Source of the DNA: Neiella marina
GTDB taxonomy: Bacteria > Pseudomonadota > Gammaproteobacteria > Enterobacterales > Neiellaceae
Length of the DNA stretch: 64,000 nucleotides
Direction: 5' to 3'
NCBI RefSeq assembly: GCF_002165625.1
Contig: NZ_NGNS01000004.1
Coordinates: 186,001-250,000 of the forward strand
This document shows, piece after piece, positions 45,462 through 57,263 of this stretch. The stretch's first letter is position 1. Every line of letters starts with the position of its first letter. The notes under the pieces were generated by a model that worked only from the letters and a program-made list of their open reading frames with translations, searched no databases and had not been told where the DNA came from. Position numbers and translations under genes: made by a program.

Positions 45462-45534
45462 GCATGTCTAGATGATGTATCTAGGGTATTCCGATTGTAA
45501 CGCTATCCTAGGATAGCTTATCCACTTGAAGAAG

Positions 45535-45611
45535 TGGCGGACGCGGGAGGATTCGAACCTCCGACCGCCTGGTTCGTAGCCAGGTACTCTATCCAGCTGA
45601 GCTACGCGTCC
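45535..45611 (-). tRNA. tRNA-Arg (ACG), copy 1 in transcription order
   Basis: Same 77-base sequence as its neighbours with encoded CCA. It lies 14 bases downstream of tRNA-Ser, so the four tRNAs are probably one transcript. Confidence 0.97.
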
Positions 45612-45625
45612 GCAAAAATCGAAAA

Positions 45626-45716
45626 TGGCGGTGAGGGAGGGATTCGAACCCTCGATACCGGATTAGGGTATACTCCCTTAGCAGGGGAGCGCCTTCAGCC
45701 ACTCGGCCACCTCACC
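45626..45716 (-). tRNA. tRNA-Ser (GCT)
   Basis: A 91-base class II tRNA: acceptor GGTGAGG/CCTCACC, anticodon loop CTGCTAA (GCT), a long variable arm, T-arm GAGGGTTCGAATCCCTC, discriminator G and encoded CCA. It lies between csrA and the tRNA-Arg repeats, a gammaproteobacterial arrangement. Confidence 0.97.
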
Positions 45717-45820
45717 GCATTTCGGAGGCGCATGATACTAGAGCCATTCGATAAGTCAAACGATTTTTATCGCTTTTCCTACCGCTTGCTTAGGATTTAT
45801 CCAAAGCGCTCAAAAAGTAC

Positions 45821-45852
45821 AAAAAACAAAGCCGACACAAGGTCGGCTTTTT
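45821..45852 (-). terminator. Rho-independent terminator of csrA
   Basis: AAAGCCGAC and GTCGGCTTT enclose a five-base loop; on the minus strand the stem is followed by TTTGTTTTTTG. It lies 24 bases after csrA. Confidence 0.85.
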
Positions 45853-45875
45853 GTTGTCGAGTGGGTCACGAACGA

Positions 45876-46064
45876 TTAATAATCGTGATCCTCTGGGCCC
45901 TTCTCTGCCTGGATGCGGCGATAAATTTCTTCACGGTGAACAGACACTTCCTTCGGCGCATTGACACCAATGCGAACCTGATTACCTTTAACACCCAAAA
46001 CAGTCACAGTAACATCGTCACCAATCATAAGGGTTTCGCCGACTCGACGAGTTAAAATCAGCAT
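45876..46064 (-). CDS. csrA: Carbon storage regulator CsrA
   Basis: A 62-residue RNA-binding regulator with the invariant start [20 protein letters not shown], the [20 protein letters not shown] core (VHRE RNA-binding site) and a short tail. CsrA dimers bind GGA motifs in mRNA leaders and control carbon flow, motility and biofilms. It follows lysC, as in E. coli relatives with alaS-csrA order. Confidence 0.98.
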   Translation of the reverse strand: MLILTRRVGETLMIGDDVTVTVLGVKGNQVRIGVNAPKEVSVHREEIYRRIQAEKGPEDHDY

Positions 46065-46183
46065 TACCTAGCTCCTTTTTAGCTCTTTCCACTGCAACTA
46101 ATAGTCATTTTGCAGCAATTATAGTACAGCCTCGCTGTCTAACGCTCAGAAAAATTTGCGTTTATTAGCAATTTACTAATTTA

Positions 46184-47407
46184 TTACGCAGTTTCTTCTA
46201 ATTTAAACGCACTATGTAAGGTTCTGACAGCTAATTCTAGATATTTCTCCTCAACTACCACAGAAATTTTAATTTCTGAGGTTGAAATCAGCTGAATATT
46301 AATACCTTCGTTACCCAGAGATTCGAACATAGTTGAAGCAACACCAGCATGGCTCTTCATGCCAACTCCAACGACAGAGATCTTGGCGATCTTATCGTTG
46401 CCACGCACTTCACGGGCACCAACATCAGCGGCAACCTGCTCTAACACCTGAGTTGCTTTGACAAAGTCATTGCGATGCACAGTAAAAGTGAAATCGGCAG
46501 TATTATCGCCTACGGAATTTTGGATGATCATGTCCACTTCGATATCCGCTTTGCCGATAGGAGCTAATACCGCTGCTGCGATATTAGGTTGATCAGGCAC
46601 ACCCAGAATCGACAGGCGCGCTTCATCGCGGTTGAATGCAATACCAGAAACTAGTGGTGCTTCCATATCTTGTTCCTCAAAGGTAATCAGAGTCCCTTCG
46701 CCTTCATCCTGAAATGATGACAGTACGCGAAGTGGTACATTGTACTTGCCAGCAAACTCGACCGAACGAATCTGCAATACTTTGGCGCCCAAACTAGCCA
46801 GTTCAAGCATTTCTTCAAATGTAACAGTATCCATTTTGCGAGCATTTGGCTCGACTCGAGGATCAGTGGTGTAAACACCATCAACATCGGTATAAATGCG
46901 GCATTCATCCGCTTTCAATGCTGCTGCTACGGCAACCGCAGAGGTATCAGAACCGCCGCGTCCCAACGTGGTGATGTTGCCCAATTCGTCGCGTCCCTGA
47001 AAGCCTGCGATGACCGCCACTTTGCCATCATCAAGCACCGACATGACCGCTTTTTCGTCAATATCCATGATCCGCGCTTTGCTGTGGGTGCTATCCGTCG
47101 TCATCCGAATTTGGTCACCCGTCATTGACGTTGCAGGTACCCCAATGGTCATCAAGGCCATTGACAGCAGCGCGATAGTGACTTGCTCGCCAGTCGAAAC
47201 AAGCACGTCAAGCTCACGTGTCATTGGTTGTTCATTGATCTCTTTAGCCAGCGCAATCAAGCGATTCGTTTCACCGCTCATTGCCGACACGACCACCGCA
47301 ACTTGGTGGCCCTGATCACGGTAGCGTTTCACTCGTTGGGCAACGGCTTGAATTCGCTCGACCGTACCAACAGATGTTCCACCAAATTTCAGCACATACA
47401 ATGCCAT
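46184..47407 (-). CDS. lysC: Aspartate kinase
   Basis: A 407-residue monofunctional aspartokinase: VLKFGGTSVGTVERIQAVAQ at the N-terminus, the GRGGSDTSAVAVAAAL nucleotide site, and two C-terminal ACT domains (LSILGVPDQPNIAAAVLAPI; ISVVGVGMKSHAGVAS). It phosphorylates aspartate for lysine, threonine and methionine synthesis and is probably feedback-controlled through the ACT domains. The alaS-lysC-csrA order is typical of Shewanella, Vibrio and Pseudomonas relatives. No lysine riboswitch is visible in the 37-base gap after alaS. Confidence 0.95.
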   Translation of the reverse strand: MALYVLKFGGTSVGTVERIQAVAQRVKRYRDQGHQVAVVVSAMSGETNRLIALAKEINEQPMTRELDVLVSTGEQVTIALLSMALMTIGVPATSMTGDQIRMTTDSTHSKARIMDIDEKAVMSVLDDGKVAVIAGFQGRDELGNITTLGRGGSDTSAVAVAAALKADECRIYTDVDGVYTTDPRVEPNARKMDTVTFEEMLELASLGAKVLQIRSVEFAGKYNVPLRVLSSFQDEGEGTLITFEEQDMEAPLVSGIAFNRDEARLSILGVPDQPNIAAAVLAPIGKADIEVDMIIQNSVGDNTADFTFTVHRNDFVKATQVLEQVAADVGAREVRGNDKIAKISVVGVGMKSHAGVASTMFESLGNEGINIQLISTSEIKISVVVEEKYLELAVRTLHSAFKLEETA

Positions 47408-47444
47408 GCCTATACTCCTTTATCCCTAAACCTTGTTGGTGACG

Positions 47445-50072
47445 TTACAGTCGCTCTTGCAGCCAAGGGGTAACCGATTCAAGAGCCGCGGGTAATGCAG
47501 CTTCATCAGAGCCACCAGCCTGAGCAAAATCAGGACGACCGCCGCCTTTACCACCAACTTGTTGGGCCACTACATTCACTAACTCACCAGCTTTGACTTT
47601 GCTGGTTGCATCTTTACTCACGCCAACTGCAATACCAATTTTGCCATCGCTGACGGTGGCCAGCGCTACCACACAGGTACCGAGTTTACTTTTCAGGTCA
47701 TCGACCGTACTCCGTAATGCCTTAGGGCTAGTGCCTTCGAGTTGGCTAACCAACACCTTCACGCCATTGATCTCAATGGCTTGCTCAGCAAGAGAGCTAC
47801 CAGCCAATGCGGTCAGTTTGGCGTTGAGACGCTCGACTTCTTTTTCCAACCACTTAGAGCGCTCAACAACCTGCTGAACTTTATCGCGGGCGCTACTCAT
47901 GTCACCTTTGACCAAGCCTGATACTTCATTGAGTTGATCGGCCAAGTTGTAAAGTGAGTCTAAAGCGTAACGACCAGTCACCGCTTCAATACGCCTTACG
48001 CCAGACGCGATACCGCCCTCTGACATGATGCGGAACAAGCCAATATCGCCGGTGCGCTCAACGTGGGTACCACCACACAACTCGGTTGAAAATTCGCCCA
48101 TGCCGACAACACGGACTTTCTCGTCGTATTTTTCACCAAACAGAGCCATTGCCCCAGAGGCTTTGGCTTCATCTAGATCCATCAATTTTGTTTGCACCGA
48201 GTAGTTGGCGCGGATTTGTTCGTTAACCAACTGCTCAATAGTGCGAATAGAGTTGCCAGAAATACTTTCGAAGTGACTGAAGTCGAAGCGCAAGCGCTCA
48301 GGTGCCACCTGCGAACCTTTCTGTTGTACGTGCTCTCCCAATACCTTACGCAGTGCAGCATGCATTAAGTGAGTTGCGGTATGGTTGAGTCGAATTGAGT
48401 TACGACGAACTTCATCGACTTTGGCACTGAGCGCCTCACCAACGTGTATTTCACCTTGTGATACATAGCCAATATGAACGATGGCATCACCAGACTTTTG
48501 CGTATCAGTGACAACAAAGGAGCCATCTTCCATCAATAGCTCGCCCATATCACCACATTGACCACCGCTCTCGGCGTAAAACGGCGTATTATCCAACACC
48601 ACTTGGCCGTCAGCGCCGGTTTCAAGGCCTTTGACCGACTCACCATCTTTGGTAAATACGGCGACAACAGACGCAGGATACTCAGTTGCGTCATAGCCTT
48701 TAAACTCTGATTTGCCGTCGATGGCGATATTCTGATTGTAATCAACACCAAATTGGTTGGCCTGCTTGGCGCGCTGGCGCTGCTGCTCCATCGCCTTATC
48801 GAATCCGTCTTGGTCGATGTTGAGCTCCCGCTCTCGTGCAATATCAGCAGTCAAATCAGCTGGAAAGCCATAAGTGTCGTACAGCTTGAATACCGTCTCG
48901 CCCGGAACCGTATCGCCATCAAGGCCACGCAATGCTTCATCAAGCAGCGCCAAACCACGGTCAAGAGTGCGCAAAAACTGCTCTTCCTCTACCAGCAACA
49001 CCTTTTCAATGACAGGTAATTGCTGAGCAAGCTCTGGATAGGCTGCTCCCATTTCCGTGACCAACCCCTTGGCCAGTAAGTGGAAGAAAGGTTTGTCGGC
49101 ACCTAATTTGTTTCCATGGCGCACTGCGCGACGAATAATACGACGCAGTACATAACCACGGCCTTCATTGGAAGGCATGACGCCATCGGCAATCAGGAAC
49201 GAACACGAACGAATATGGTCGGCAATCACTCGCAGTGATTTATCAGTCAAATCGGAAACTTTGAGAATTGTTGCCGTGGCTTTGATCAGGAATTGGAAAA
49301 TATCTATTTCGTAGTTGCTATGCACGCCCTGTAGGATTGCGGCAATGCGCTCCAAGCCCATACCGGTGTCAACCGAAGGCTTTGGTAGCGGCTCCATGGT
49401 ACCGTCTGATTGACGGTTAAATTGCATGAATACCAAGTTCCAAATTTCGATGAACCGGTCACCATCCTCCTCTGGAGAACCTGGAGGGCCACCCCAAATG
49501 TGTTCACCGTGATCATAGAAGATTTCAGTACAAGGGCCGCAAGGACCGGTGTCACCCATTTGCCAGAAGTTATCTGACTCATAAGGCTTGTCTGCAGACT
49601 TGTCGCCAATGCGAATAATACGATCGACTGGGACGCCAATTTCTTTGGCCCAGATATCGAACGCTTCGTCATCGCTCTCATAAACAGTGACCAGCAAGCG
49701 TTCCTTCGGAAGTTTCACCACTTCGGTAAGAAACTGCCAAGCATAACGAATAGCGTCATGTTTGAAGTAATCGCCAAAGCTGAAGTTGCCGAGCATCTCA
49801 AAGAAGGTATGGTGGCGAGCCGTGTAGCCTACATTTTCCAAGTCATTATGCTTACCACCTGCACGTACACAACGCTGCGACGATACTGCTCGGGTGTAGC
49901 TGCGTTTCTCTGTGCCCAAGAAGCAATCTTTAAACTGGTTCATTCCCGCATTGGTAAACAGCAATGTCGGATCGTCATGTGGCACTAACGAACTAGATGC
50001 AACAATCTGATGTTCCTGCTGCTTAAAAAATGACAAAAAAGCTTCCCGAAGCTCTGCGGTGGTCATGTACAT
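47445..50072 (-). CDS. alaS: Alanine--tRNA ligase
   Basis: The ATG at 50072 has GGGAA seven bases upstream, better spaced than the ATG two codons later; the long upstream frame is spurious. The 875-residue enzyme has the class II catalytic core ([20 protein letters not shown]), the editing domain with [11 protein letters not shown] and [13 protein letters not shown] zinc ligands, and a C-terminal DHHA1 domain. It charges tRNA-Ala and edits mischarged Ser and Gly. Confidence 0.98.
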   Translation of the reverse strand: MYMTTAELREAFLSFFKQQEHQIVASSSLVPHDDPTLLFTNAGMNQFKDCFLGTEKRSYTRAVSSQRCVRAGGKHNDLENVGYTARHHTFFEMLGNFSFGDYFKHDAIRYAWQFLTEVVKLPKERLLVTVYESDDEAFDIWAKEIGVPVDRIIRIGDKSADKPYESDNFWQMGDTGPCGPCTEIFYDHGEHIWGGPPGSPEEDGDRFIEIWNLVFMQFNRQSDGTMEPLPKPSVDTGMGLERIAAILQGVHSNYEIDIFQFLIKATATILKVSDLTDKSLRVIADHIRSCSFLIADGVMPSNEGRGYVLRRIIRRAVRHGNKLGADKPFFHLLAKGLVTEMGAAYPELAQQLPVIEKVLLVEEEQFLRTLDRGLALLDEALRGLDGDTVPGETVFKLYDTYGFPADLTADIARERELNIDQDGFDKAMEQQRQRAKQANQFGVDYNQNIAIDGKSEFKGYDATEYPASVVAVFTKDGESVKGLETGADGQVVLDNTPFYAESGGQCGDMGELLMEDGSFVVTDTQKSGDAIVHIGYVSQGEIHVGEALSAKVDEVRRNSIRLNHTATHLMHAALRKVLGEHVQQKGSQVAPERLRFDFSHFESISGNSIRTIEQLVNEQIRANYSVQTKLMDLDEAKASGAMALFGEKYDEKVRVVGMGEFSTELCGGTHVERTGDIGLFRIMSEGGIASGVRRIEAVTGRYALDSLYNLADQLNEVSGLVKGDMSSARDKVQQVVERSKWLEKEVERLNAKLTALAGSSLAEQAIEINGVKVLVSQLEGTSPKALRSTVDDLKSKLGTCVVALATVSDGKIGIAVGVSKDATSKVKAGELVNVVAQQVGGKGGGRPDFAQAGGSDEAALPAALESVTPWLQERL

Positions 50073-50232
50073 GCGTCGTTCCCGATACAATTGAAATGCC
50101 AGATCTTTGTTCGGTGTGGCACCACCGATAACAGTAGCTACACGCAAGATCTGAACTAACAGACAAAAAGACTGGCTATTATACGCAGTGCATTGGGGCT
50201 TTTTCCACCGCCTTGAGGCCGGAAAAAAATTT

Positions 50233-50706
50233 TTATTGTCGCTGACAGGCGTATTGGATTTGCTCTTGATTAAATCCGCGCAGGAATAGGTGGCGTTGCT
50301 GCTTTTGTTGTTGCTTAAACTCACTCGGCCAATATTCACCAAAGCGCTTTTGACGCTGTAGCAGAGCTAATTCAAACCAATCGCCTTCAAATTCCATTAA
50401 AGCGCGATGAATTAAGTCCGAATCAAGGCCTTTTTGCTGCAATTCTTGCTGAATGCGGATAGCTCCATAACCGCGTTGTGAACGCTGTCGGATATAGATT
50501 CGGGCGTACTCCGCCTCATTGAGCCAGTTTTGGTCGATACAGTATTCTATGGCTTCGGTGATGATGTTGCTGTCAAAACCACGCAACTGTAGCTTTTGGA
50601 AGAGTTCTCGTCGGCAATGATCGCGCCGAGCAAGAATAGCGGTGGCAGTTTGCACTGCCACCGGCAAGGAATCACTATGCTGGCTCTTGTTCAGTTTCGC
50701 TTTCAT
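50233..50706 (-). CDS. recX: Regulatory protein RecX
   Basis: The chosen ATG at 50706 overlaps the end of recA by 32 bases; a GTG near 50650 is an alternative start because the Shine-Dalgarno is weak. The ~157-residue protein has the three-helix repeats of Rec[41 protein letters not shown] and [20 protein letters not shown]. RecX limits RecA filament growth. Its position after recA is standard. Confidence 0.9.
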   Translation of the reverse strand: MKAKLNKSQHSDSLPVAVQTATAILARRDHCRRELFQKLQLRGFDSNIITEAIEYCIDQNWLNEAEYARIYIRQRSQRGYGAIRIQQELQQKGLDSDLIHRALMEFEGDWFELALLQRQKRFGEYWPSEFKQQQKQQRHLFLRGFNQEQIQYACQRQ

Positions 50707-51706
50707 CTTCTGGCGTCGCTGCAACTAGTAGCCGAGAGCGAATTTGGGTTTCAATTTCATTGGCAATCTCTGGGTTTTGCTTCAGAAAGTTGACGCTATT
50801 GGCTTTACCTTGACCAATGCGATCACCCTTGTAGCTGTACCAAGCACCAGCTTTCTCAACTAGTTTTTCCTGCACACCCAAATCAATCAATTCGGCATGT
50901 TTACTAATCCCTTGGCCATAGAGAATTTGGAACTCCGCTTGTTTGAATGGTGGTGCCACCTTGTTCTTCACCACTTTGACTCGGGTTTCGTTACCAACGA
51001 CTTCATCACCCACTTTAACCGCGCCAGTCCGACGGATGTCGAGACGTACCGACGAATAGAATTTCAGTGCGTTACCACCCGTGGTGGTTTCTGGGTTACC
51101 AAACATCACGCCGATCTTCATGCGGATTTGGTTAATGAACACCACCATACAATTGGTTTTCTTGATGTTGGCAGTCAGCTTACGCAACGCCTGAGACATC
51201 AAACGGGCTTGCAAACCAACATGCGAATCACCCATGTCGCCTTCAATTTCGGCTTTCGGTGTCAACGCGGCAACCGAGTCAACAATAATCACTTCAACAG
51301 CATTGGAGCGGACTAACATGTCACAAATTTCAAGGGCTTGCTCACCGGTATCTGGTTGAGACACCAACAGCTCGTCAACATTAACGCCCAATTTAGCGGC
51401 ATAGACAGGATCTAACGCGTGTTCGGCGTCGACGAATGCACAAGTCTTTCCTTGGCGTTGAGCTTCTGCTACCACTTGTAGTGTCAGTGTCGTTTTACCA
51501 CTGGATTCAGGGCCATAGATTTCGACAATACGACCGTATGGCAAACCGCCGATACCAAGGGCAATATCAAGCGTTAGTGAGCCGGTAGGAACACTATCAA
51601 TATCAAGTACATTACTATCACCCAAGCGCATGATGGAGCCTTTACCAAACTGGCGCTCAATCTGACCTAACGCGGCGTCTAACGCTTTCTTTTTATTGCT
51701 ATCCAT
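50675..51706 (-). CDS. recA: DNA recombination and repair protein RecA
   Basis: The ATG at 51706 has GGAGAAC upstream and matches the family start ([20 protein letters not shown]). The 343-residue ATPase has Walker [13 protein letters not shown], Walker [12 protein letters not shown], loop L1/L2 segments ([20 protein letters not shown]) and an acidic C-terminus ([11 protein letters not shown]). It drives strand exchange and SOS induction. A LexA box lies about 60-80 bases upstream. Confidence 0.99.
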   Translation of the reverse strand: MDSNKKKALDAALGQIERQFGKGSIMRLGDSNVLDIDSVPTGSLTLDIALGIGGLPYGRIVEIYGPESSGKTTLTLQVVAEAQRQGKTCAFVDAEHALDPVYAAKLGVNVDELLVSQPDTGEQALEICDMLVRSNAVEVIIVDSVAALTPKAEIEGDMGDSHVGLQARLMSQALRKLTANIKKTNCMVVFINQIRMKIGVMFGNPETTTGGNALKFYSSVRLDIRRTGAVKVGDEVVGNETRVKVVKNKVAPPFKQAEFQILYGQGISKHAELIDLGVQEKLVEKAGAWYSYKGDRIGQGKANSVNFLKQNPEIANEIETQIRSRLLVAATPEDESETEQEPA

Positions 51707-51767
51707 TGGTGTTCTCCAACCGTATTTTGCTTGAATGCAAATAAATTGATTTTGTTGAAGCTCAGTA

Positions 51768-51787
51768 TACTGGTCATTCATACAGTA
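51768..51787. promoter_or_regulatory. LexA (SOS) box upstream of recA
   Basis: TACTGGTCATTCATACAGTA matches the enterobacterial SOS box (CTGT-N8-ACAG core) except for one base in the left half (CTGG for CTGT). The site is 62 bases upstream of the recA start codon, the expected place. Confidence 0.85.
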
Positions 51788-51967
51788 TCAACCCCTGTAT
51801 AAATAATTTTTCGTATTGACGGCCATTCAACTAGCTAACTCGTTTATTTTCCTCATCATTCGCATTTGCTAGCTTTTGCTGCAACGAATCACTTGATGGC
51901 GGTTTTGCCGAGTTGTTACCATCTGCGTCCTACTTGAGGTTTATAACCAACACCACCAGAGGCTTGT

Positions 51968-54541
51968 GTGAGCAGCAATTCCGAATCAGCGCTTGAGCTG
52001 ACTTCCCATACCCCGATGATGCAACAGTACTTACGGATTAAAGCCGAGCATCCCAGTATTTTACTGTTTTACCGGATGGGAGATTTCTACGAACTGTTCT
52101 ATGACGACGCAGCCAAAGCTTCTCAATTACTTGATATCTCATTAACAAAGCGCGGCAAATCTGGCGGCAATGCCATTCCCATGGCTGGCGTTCCATTCCA
52201 CGCCGTAGAGGGCTATCTGGCTCGCTTAGTGCAGCTCGGTGAGTCAGTTGCGATTTGTGAACAGGTCGGCGATCCCGCCACCAGCAAAGGGCCGGTCGAA
52301 CGGCAAGTCACTCGTATTATCACCCCAGGAACAGTCAGTGACGAAGCGTTGTTGCAAGAGCGCAGCGACAATCTACTAGCTGCAGTTTACTTCCAAAGTG
52401 GTCGTTTTGGTGTTTCTACATTAGATATCAGCAGTGGTCGGTTTCAAGTGATGGAAGCGAGCTCCGCCGATGAATTGTCATCACAGTTGCAGCGCGCCAA
52501 CCCGGCTGAGTTACTCTACCCTGAAGATTTTCCTTACACCGCATTGCTGCAGCAATACGCCGGCTTGCGTCGCCGTCCAGTATGGGAATTTGAGTTAGAT
52601 AGTGCGCGCCAACAATTGTGCCGCCAGTTCAAAACCAGCAACTTAGACGCATTTGAAGTCGACGCCATGCCATTAGGGCTCGCCGCTGCTGGTTGCGTGT
52701 TGCAGTACATTAAAGATACCCAACGTACCGCATTGCCCCACATTCGCAGCATTTCGCCGCATCATATCGCCGATTCTGTGCAACTTGATGCCGCCACACG
52801 ACGCAATTTAGAACTGACGCAAAGTTTAAGCGGCGATAGCCAAAGCTGCCTAGCGGCAGTCATTGATAAAACGGCTACGGCTATGGGCAGCCGTCTACTC
52901 AAACGCTGGTTGCACGATCCACTCGCCGACCACGGTCGTTTGCAACAGCGCCAGCAAACCGTTGCCGAGTTGATCGATTATGCCTTACCCGAATCGCTCG
53001 CCCCGGTGCTGCGTAATGTCGGTGATGTCGAACGTATTCTTGCTCGTGTTGCATTGCGTTCAGCCAGGCCAAGAGACTTTGCTCGCCTACGGCTAGCCCT
53101 GCAGCAACTGCCTGAACTTCAACAGATTTTGAGTGACGCCAATAGTGTAAAACTTCAAGCTTTGGCACAGCGCTGTCCAGTGCAGCCCGAGCTGCAACAA
53201 CTGTTAGAGCGAGCCATCATTGACAATCCACCAGTGGTGATTCGTGATGGCGGCGTATTGGCCGAAGGGTACAACGAGGAGCTGGATAAGCTTCGAGCAC
53301 TGAGCCAAAACGCAACAAACTATTTGGTTGAGCTGGAAGAACGTGAAAAAGAACGCACCGGTATCCCAACCCTAAAAGTTGGCTTTAATAAGGTCCATGG
53401 CTATTTTATTGAAGTTAGTCGAAGCTATGCTGACTTGGTGCCTAGCGATTATGTGCGCCGCCAAACTCTAAAGAATAATGAGCGCTTCATCTTACCCGAA
53501 TTAAAAGCATATGAAGACGAAGTACTCACCAGCCAAAGCCGCGCACTGGCATTAGAAAAGCGGCTCTATGATGAGCTATTTGATGTCATTTTACCGAACA
53601 TCGAAACACTACAAACACTTGCCGCATCGATCGCTGAACTTGATGTATTACAATGCTTCGCGGAGCGCGCTCAAAGTCTTAACTACTGCTGCCCAACGTT
53701 GACCTCAGAGCCCGGCATTCATATCGAAGGCGGACGCCATCCAGTAGTTGAAGCGCTCAGCGATGAACCCTTCATTGCCAACCCTTTAATGATCACCGAA
53801 TCACAGCGGATGTTGATTGTCACCGGCCCCAACATGGGTGGTAAATCAACCTACATGCGACAAACAGCACTCATTGTGCTGTTGGCTCACATTGGTAGCT
53901 ATGTGCCTGCGGAGGCGGCAACCATTGGCCCAGTTGATCGAATTTTCACTCGCATTGGGGCGTCTGACGATTTGGCCAGTGGCCGCTCGACGTTCATGGT
54001 CGAGATGACAGAAACGGCAACCATTTTGAACCATGCAACCGCCAATAGTTTGGTATTGATGGACGAAATTGGCCGCGGAACAAGTACCTATGATGGCTTA
54101 TCATTGGCTTGGGCTTGTGCTGAACAACTCGCACAACAAATCCAAGCAATGACGCTATTCGCTACCCATTACTTTGAGTTAACTCAGCTACCCGAGCTCT
54201 ACAATGGCATTAGCAATGTTCATTTGGATGCGGTCGAACATGATGACGGCATTGTCTTCATGCACGCAGTACAGCAAGGCCCTGCGAGTAAAAGTTACGG
54301 TATTCAGGTGGCTCAACTAGCTGGCGTACCTCAGACTGTCTTGCGGCGCGCAAAACAAAAGCTTCATGATTTAGAACAGCTAGCGCCATCTGAGCACAGC
54401 GCCAAAGAAATTGGTCAGCAGTTATCGATTCTACCCGAGCCATCGCCGTTGCTTGATGAGCTCAAGCAGTTGCAACTGGACGAACTCACGCCCCGCCAAG
54501 CACTGGCTTTACTGTATCGTTGGCAACAAGAGAACCGCTAA
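51968..54541 (+). CDS. mutS: DNA mismatch repair protein MutS
   Basis: The start is a GTG at 51968 preceded by AGAGG. The 857-residue protein has the mismatch-binding Phe-x-Glu in [13 protein letters not shown], connector and lever domains, and the ABC ATPase with [14 protein letters not shown] (Walker A) and [16 protein letters not shown] (Walker B). A C-terminal tetramerisation segment ends the protein. It is divergent from recA; the cinA/pncC gene often found between them is absent. Its stop overlaps that of the convergent HD-GYP gene. Confidence 0.98.
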   Translation: MSSNSESALELTSHTPMMQQYLRIKAEHPSILLFYRMGDFYELFYDDAAKASQLLDISLTKRGKSGGNAIPMAGVPFHAVEGYLARLVQLGESVAICEQVGDPATSKGPVERQVTRIITPGTVSDEALLQERSDNLLAAVYFQSGRFGVSTLDISSGRFQVMEASSADELSSQLQRANPAELLYPEDFPYTALLQQYAGLRRRPVWEFELDSARQQLCRQFKTSNLDAFEVDAMPLGLAAAGCVLQYIKDTQRTALPHIRSISPHHIADSVQLDAATRRNLELTQSLSGDSQSCLAAVIDKTATAMGSRLLKRWLHDPLADHGRLQQRQQTVAELIDYALPESLAPVLRNVGDVERILARVALRSARPRDFARLRLALQQLPELQQILSDANSVKLQALAQRCPVQPELQQLLERAIIDNPPVVIRDGGVLAEGYNEELDKLRALSQNATNYLVELEEREKERTGIPTLKVGFNKVHGYFIEVSRSYADLVPSDYVRRQTLKNNERFILPELKAYEDEVLTSQSRALALEKRLYDELFDVILPNIETLQTLAASIAELDVLQCFAERAQSLNYCCPTLTSEPGIHIEGGRHPVVEALSDEPFIANPLMITESQRMLIVTGPNMGGKSTYMRQTALIVLLAHIGSYVPAEAATIGPVDRIFTRIGASDDLASGRSTFMVEMTETATILNHATANSLVLMDEIGRGTSTYDGLSLAWACAEQLAQQIQAMTLFATHYFELTQLPELYNGISNVHLDAVEHDDGIVFMHAVQQGPASKSYGIQVAQLAGVPQTVLRRAKQKLHDLEQLAPSEHSAKEIGQQLSILPEPSPLLDELKQLQLDELTPRQALALLYRWQQENR

Positions 54542-56280
54542 ACGTATTGATTTCGTAAGCTTCGAATGTCATCGATGTTGGCAATAAAAATATCGACAAG
54601 CTTGGGATCAAAAATCTTCCCACGCTGCTCGAGAATGTAGTGGAGCACATCCTCCTCGGGCCATGCGTCTTTGTAGCAGCGATCCGATGAAATAGCATCG
54701 TAGATATCAGCCAGCGTAGTGATGCGAGCCAGCAGGTCGATCTCATCCCCTTTTAAACCTTGAGGGTAACCTGAGCCATCCCAGTATTCATGGTGCTGAT
54801 GGGCAATAATGCAGGCTGTTTTGAGCAGCGCCCGGTCGGAATTATGGAGGATATTGTGGCCGATTTGAGCGTGGGTTCGCATGATTTGATACTCATCATC
54901 CGTCAGTTGGCCGGGCTTATTCAGAATGTTTTCGGGAATACCTATCTTACCGACGTCATGCATTGGCGATGCCGCTTCAAGCATCTTTAACGTTTCCTCA
55001 GGCAACCCCAGCTTGGCGCCAAGAAAATAGGAGACTTTAGCTACCCGAATCACATGATTGCGGGTTTCATGGGAACGCACTTCGATGACTTCACCCAGAA
55101 TTGTTAATAGCTCTCTTTGGGTATCGATAACCTCCCGATCCAGCTCCATCAAACGTTGATTGTTACTGTTGAGTACACGTTGCTTTTTCAAATTGAGCAG
55201 CAGCAACATCAAGATCATGAGTAAAGCACCAATGATCACCAACGCTGGAATGATGACTTTTTTGTGCTCGTCCCAGAAACTTTTCGGTCGATTGATCACT
55301 CGAGCGCCGCCGGGTAATTCGCTAAAAGGAATACCGTGTTTGAGCAACGCGTGATAGTCGAACAAAGACTCGTTCAGAGCCAACTTAGTTTGAAAGCTTT
55401 CAACATACTCAGCTCTCAGCAATCGCAACACACCGATCGCTGCCTGATGGCCAATGTTCTGCGCCGACAACACGCGGCCACCAACAATACCGGGCGCCAT
55501 TTGAAATGCCCAAGAAACAAACACTGGAGCATTAGAAGCTTCAGCAATGGCAGCACCAATTTCGTTTTGGTGATAAGAGGAGCCATCACTAGCGCGAAAG
55601 TAAGGCAGCAAGTAAACGATATCGTCGGCAGAAAATTGCTGCGCTCTGGTCTGCAAACGCTCCTTGGTAAGGCCATTGAGATAAACAAATGTCACTGGCA
55701 CATCAAGTTCCGCAGCAACAGCTTCCACTTCTTTTCGAATTGCAATTCCTGTAGTGGAGTTATCGGCCACCACGTATATGTTGTTCGCTTCTGGTCGCAA
55801 CTCAAACGCGAATTTGAGCGTACGTTTGTGATCGACCAGTTCAGCAATAACACTATGCACTGGCGACTGCAGTGGCGGCGGTAATGCACCATTAATACCG
55901 CCAGCGATCACTTTTGCGCCAGGAAAAAGCATCGCGCCATAACGGTTGTAAAATGCCATGGCATTATTATCAGAGAGAATGATGCCGTCTGGCTTGTTGT
56001 CGACGTACTTGTAGCGGTAGAGCTCGGCAAGCTGGGCTAAATAATCGGGGTGAAAAATGTTTTTGGTATCCATGAATTCGACCCGGATACGGCTTTGCGG
56101 CGACATTGAAGCTATGGTGTCGGTGATCCCTTGGTGGATTTCATTGGTCCATTGAAAATCGGTGGAATAAGAGTGCAGCACCAAGATACTAAACGACTCA
56201 TCATTGCTCCAAGCAGGCTTACTCCAGCAACAACCAAGCAACAGTAGCACCCAGCACTGAAAACAAATTTTGCCAATCAC
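54538..56280 (-). CDS. HD-GYP domain protein with periplasmic ABC-substrate-binding-like sensor
   Basis: I favour the GTG at 56280 (AAGGTG eight bases upstream), which opens a signal-anchor/signal peptide ([18 protein letters not shown]); an ATG at 56328 is possible. The ~580-residue protein has a periplasmic domain like ABC-type transporter substrate-binding proteins of the TrpX/PF04392 sort ([20 protein letters not shown]). A membrane helix follows near 345-367, then a cytoplasmic HD-GYP domain with [29 protein letters not shown] and later metal ligands. HD-GYP proteins hydrolyse c-di-GMP. It should couple a periplasmic ligand to c-di-GMP breakdown. It converges on mutS, with overlapping stop codons. 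Confidence 0.88.
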   Translation of the reverse strand: MIGKICFQCWVLLLLGCCWSKPAWSNDESFSILVLHSYSTDFQWTNEIHQGITDTIASMSPQSRIRVEFMDTKNIFHPDYLAQLAELYRYKYVDNKPDGIILSDNNAMAFYNRYGAMLFPGAKVIAGGINGALPPPLQSPVHSVIAELVDHKRTLKFAFELRPEANNIYVVADNSTTGIAIRKEVEAVAAELDVPVTFVYLNGLTKERLQTRAQQFSADDIVYLLPYFRASDGSSYHQNEIGAAIAEASNAPVFVSWAFQMAPGIVGGRVLSAQNIGHQAAIGVLRLLRAEYVESFQTKLALNESLFDYHALLKHGIPFSELPGGARVINRPKSFWDEHKKVIIPALVIIGALLMILMLLLLNLKKQRVLNSNNQRLMELDREVIDTQRELLTILGEVIEVRSHETRNHVIRVAKVSYFLGAKLGLPEETLKMLEAASPMHDVGKIGIPENILNKPGQLTDDEYQIMRTHAQIGHNILHNSDRALLKTACIIAHQHHEYWDGSGYPQGLKGDEIDLLARITTLADIYDAISSDRCYKDAWPEEDVLHYILEQRGKIFDPKLVDIFIANIDDIRSLRNQYV

Positions 56281-56599
56281 GATAGCTGCACCTTCAGCTC
56301 TCCATACGCAACAATGAAGCGTCAACATCTCTGTCCCTAGCTTTAGCAAATCATTTACAAAGCTGCACGAATATCAGTAAGTTCCTTGATCTGATTCGTT
56401 TTGGCAACACGGTTTACTGAACTTAGTAAGTAGTCAGAATCGCCACTTTTAAGTGAGATTCACTGTTAGGTTGGTTAGTTGATATGTAAATTATATGAAA
56501 TTCATATAGTTAATTATTGGAATGAAACCTGCTAGATCGACAACTTGAGATTTACAATTAAACTACTTGATGCAAACAATGAGCAAAAGGATCGCCCCC
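56281..56599. other. AT-rich divergent intergenic region
   Basis: About 319 bases between the HD-GYP start and the DUF1707 start. It contains an AT-rich stretch (56480-56565) suited to promoters in both directions. I see no gene, repeat or clear operator. Confidence 0.4.
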
Positions 56600-57244
56600 A
56601 TGCCTGTAAAGCCAGAAGACAAACCAATCGAGAAATTGCGACAGGAAACTATTGATCAACTGATCATGAATTACAGCCATGGTGAGATATCCATTGATGC
56701 CTTTGAACGCCGTTTAGATCAGGCGGCAGGGGCAACTGAGCATCAACAATTGACGGCATTAACCGCCGATTTGGATCTACAAGTTGATAGCGAATACGCC
56801 GAACAAAAACAGCACATGATGGGATGTAACTACAAGCCCGGAGAAGCAAAAGAATCGGAGCACATGGTTAATGTGTTTAGTGGCAGCGACAGTAGCTACC
56901 ATGGTGATTTACCGAAAGAGATCAAATCAATAGAAGTATTCTCGGGCTCAACCATAGATTTGACAGACGCTTGCTTCCGACAACCAAGCTTAACCATTAA
57001 GATGTTTAGTTTGTTTTCTGGCCCAACAATCTATGTTCCTGAAAATATACGCGTAGTTTCCAAAGTGTTCTGCATTTTTGGCGCCATCACGAATAAAGCG
57101 TCGCCCAATAGTGTCGGCGAAGTACCGGTTGTGTATATCGAAGGAATTGCATTGTTCAGTGGTCTAGACATCAAGCTCAAGAAAACCATCAAAGAACGCG
57201 TTAGCGAGTTTGCCCAAAATTTGCGGCGTAATCTGCTGGGGTAA
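56600..57244 (+). CDS. DUF1707 / LiaF-like C-terminal domain protein
   Basis: The ATG at 56600 has AAAGGA eight bases upstream, so the earlier in-frame TTG and ATGs are not used. The 214-residue cytoplasmic protein has an N-terminal DUF1707/SHOCT-like helical unit (LRQETIDQLIMNYSHGEISI, FERRLDQAAGATEHQQL), a linker, and a beta-helical LiaF-type domain with repeated FSG turns (VFSGSDSSY, VFSGSTIDLTD, LFSGPTIYVPE, LFSGLDIKLKK). LiaF-like domains sense cell-envelope stress in other bacteria. No two-component system is adjacent, so the role here is unknown. Confidence 0.85.
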   Translation: MPVKPEDKPIEKLRQETIDQLIMNYSHGEISIDAFERRLDQAAGATEHQQLTALTADLDLQVDSEYAEQKQHMMGCNYKPGEAKESEHMVNVFSGSDSSYHGDLPKEIKSIEVFSGSTIDLTDACFRQPSLTIKMFSLFSGPTIYVPENIRVVSKVFCIFGAITNKASPNSVGEVPVVYIEGIALFSGLDIKLKKTIKERVSEFAQNLRRNLLG

Positions 57245-57263
57245 CAGAAATCCTAGGGGTTGG

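Noticed and set aside
45229-45716. Regular repeats that could suggest a CRISPR array
   Set aside because: The repeat units are 77-base tRNA-Arg genes with full cloverleafs; no cas genes are present.
45242-46055. Plus-strand frames encoding MADAGGFEPPTAWFVARY-type proteins
   Set aside because: They are translations of the antisense strand of the tRNA-Arg and tRNA-Ser genes, a well-known spurious product in databases.
47408-47444. Lysine riboswitch upstream of lysC
   Set aside because: Only 37 bases separate lysC from alaS, too few for a riboswitch.
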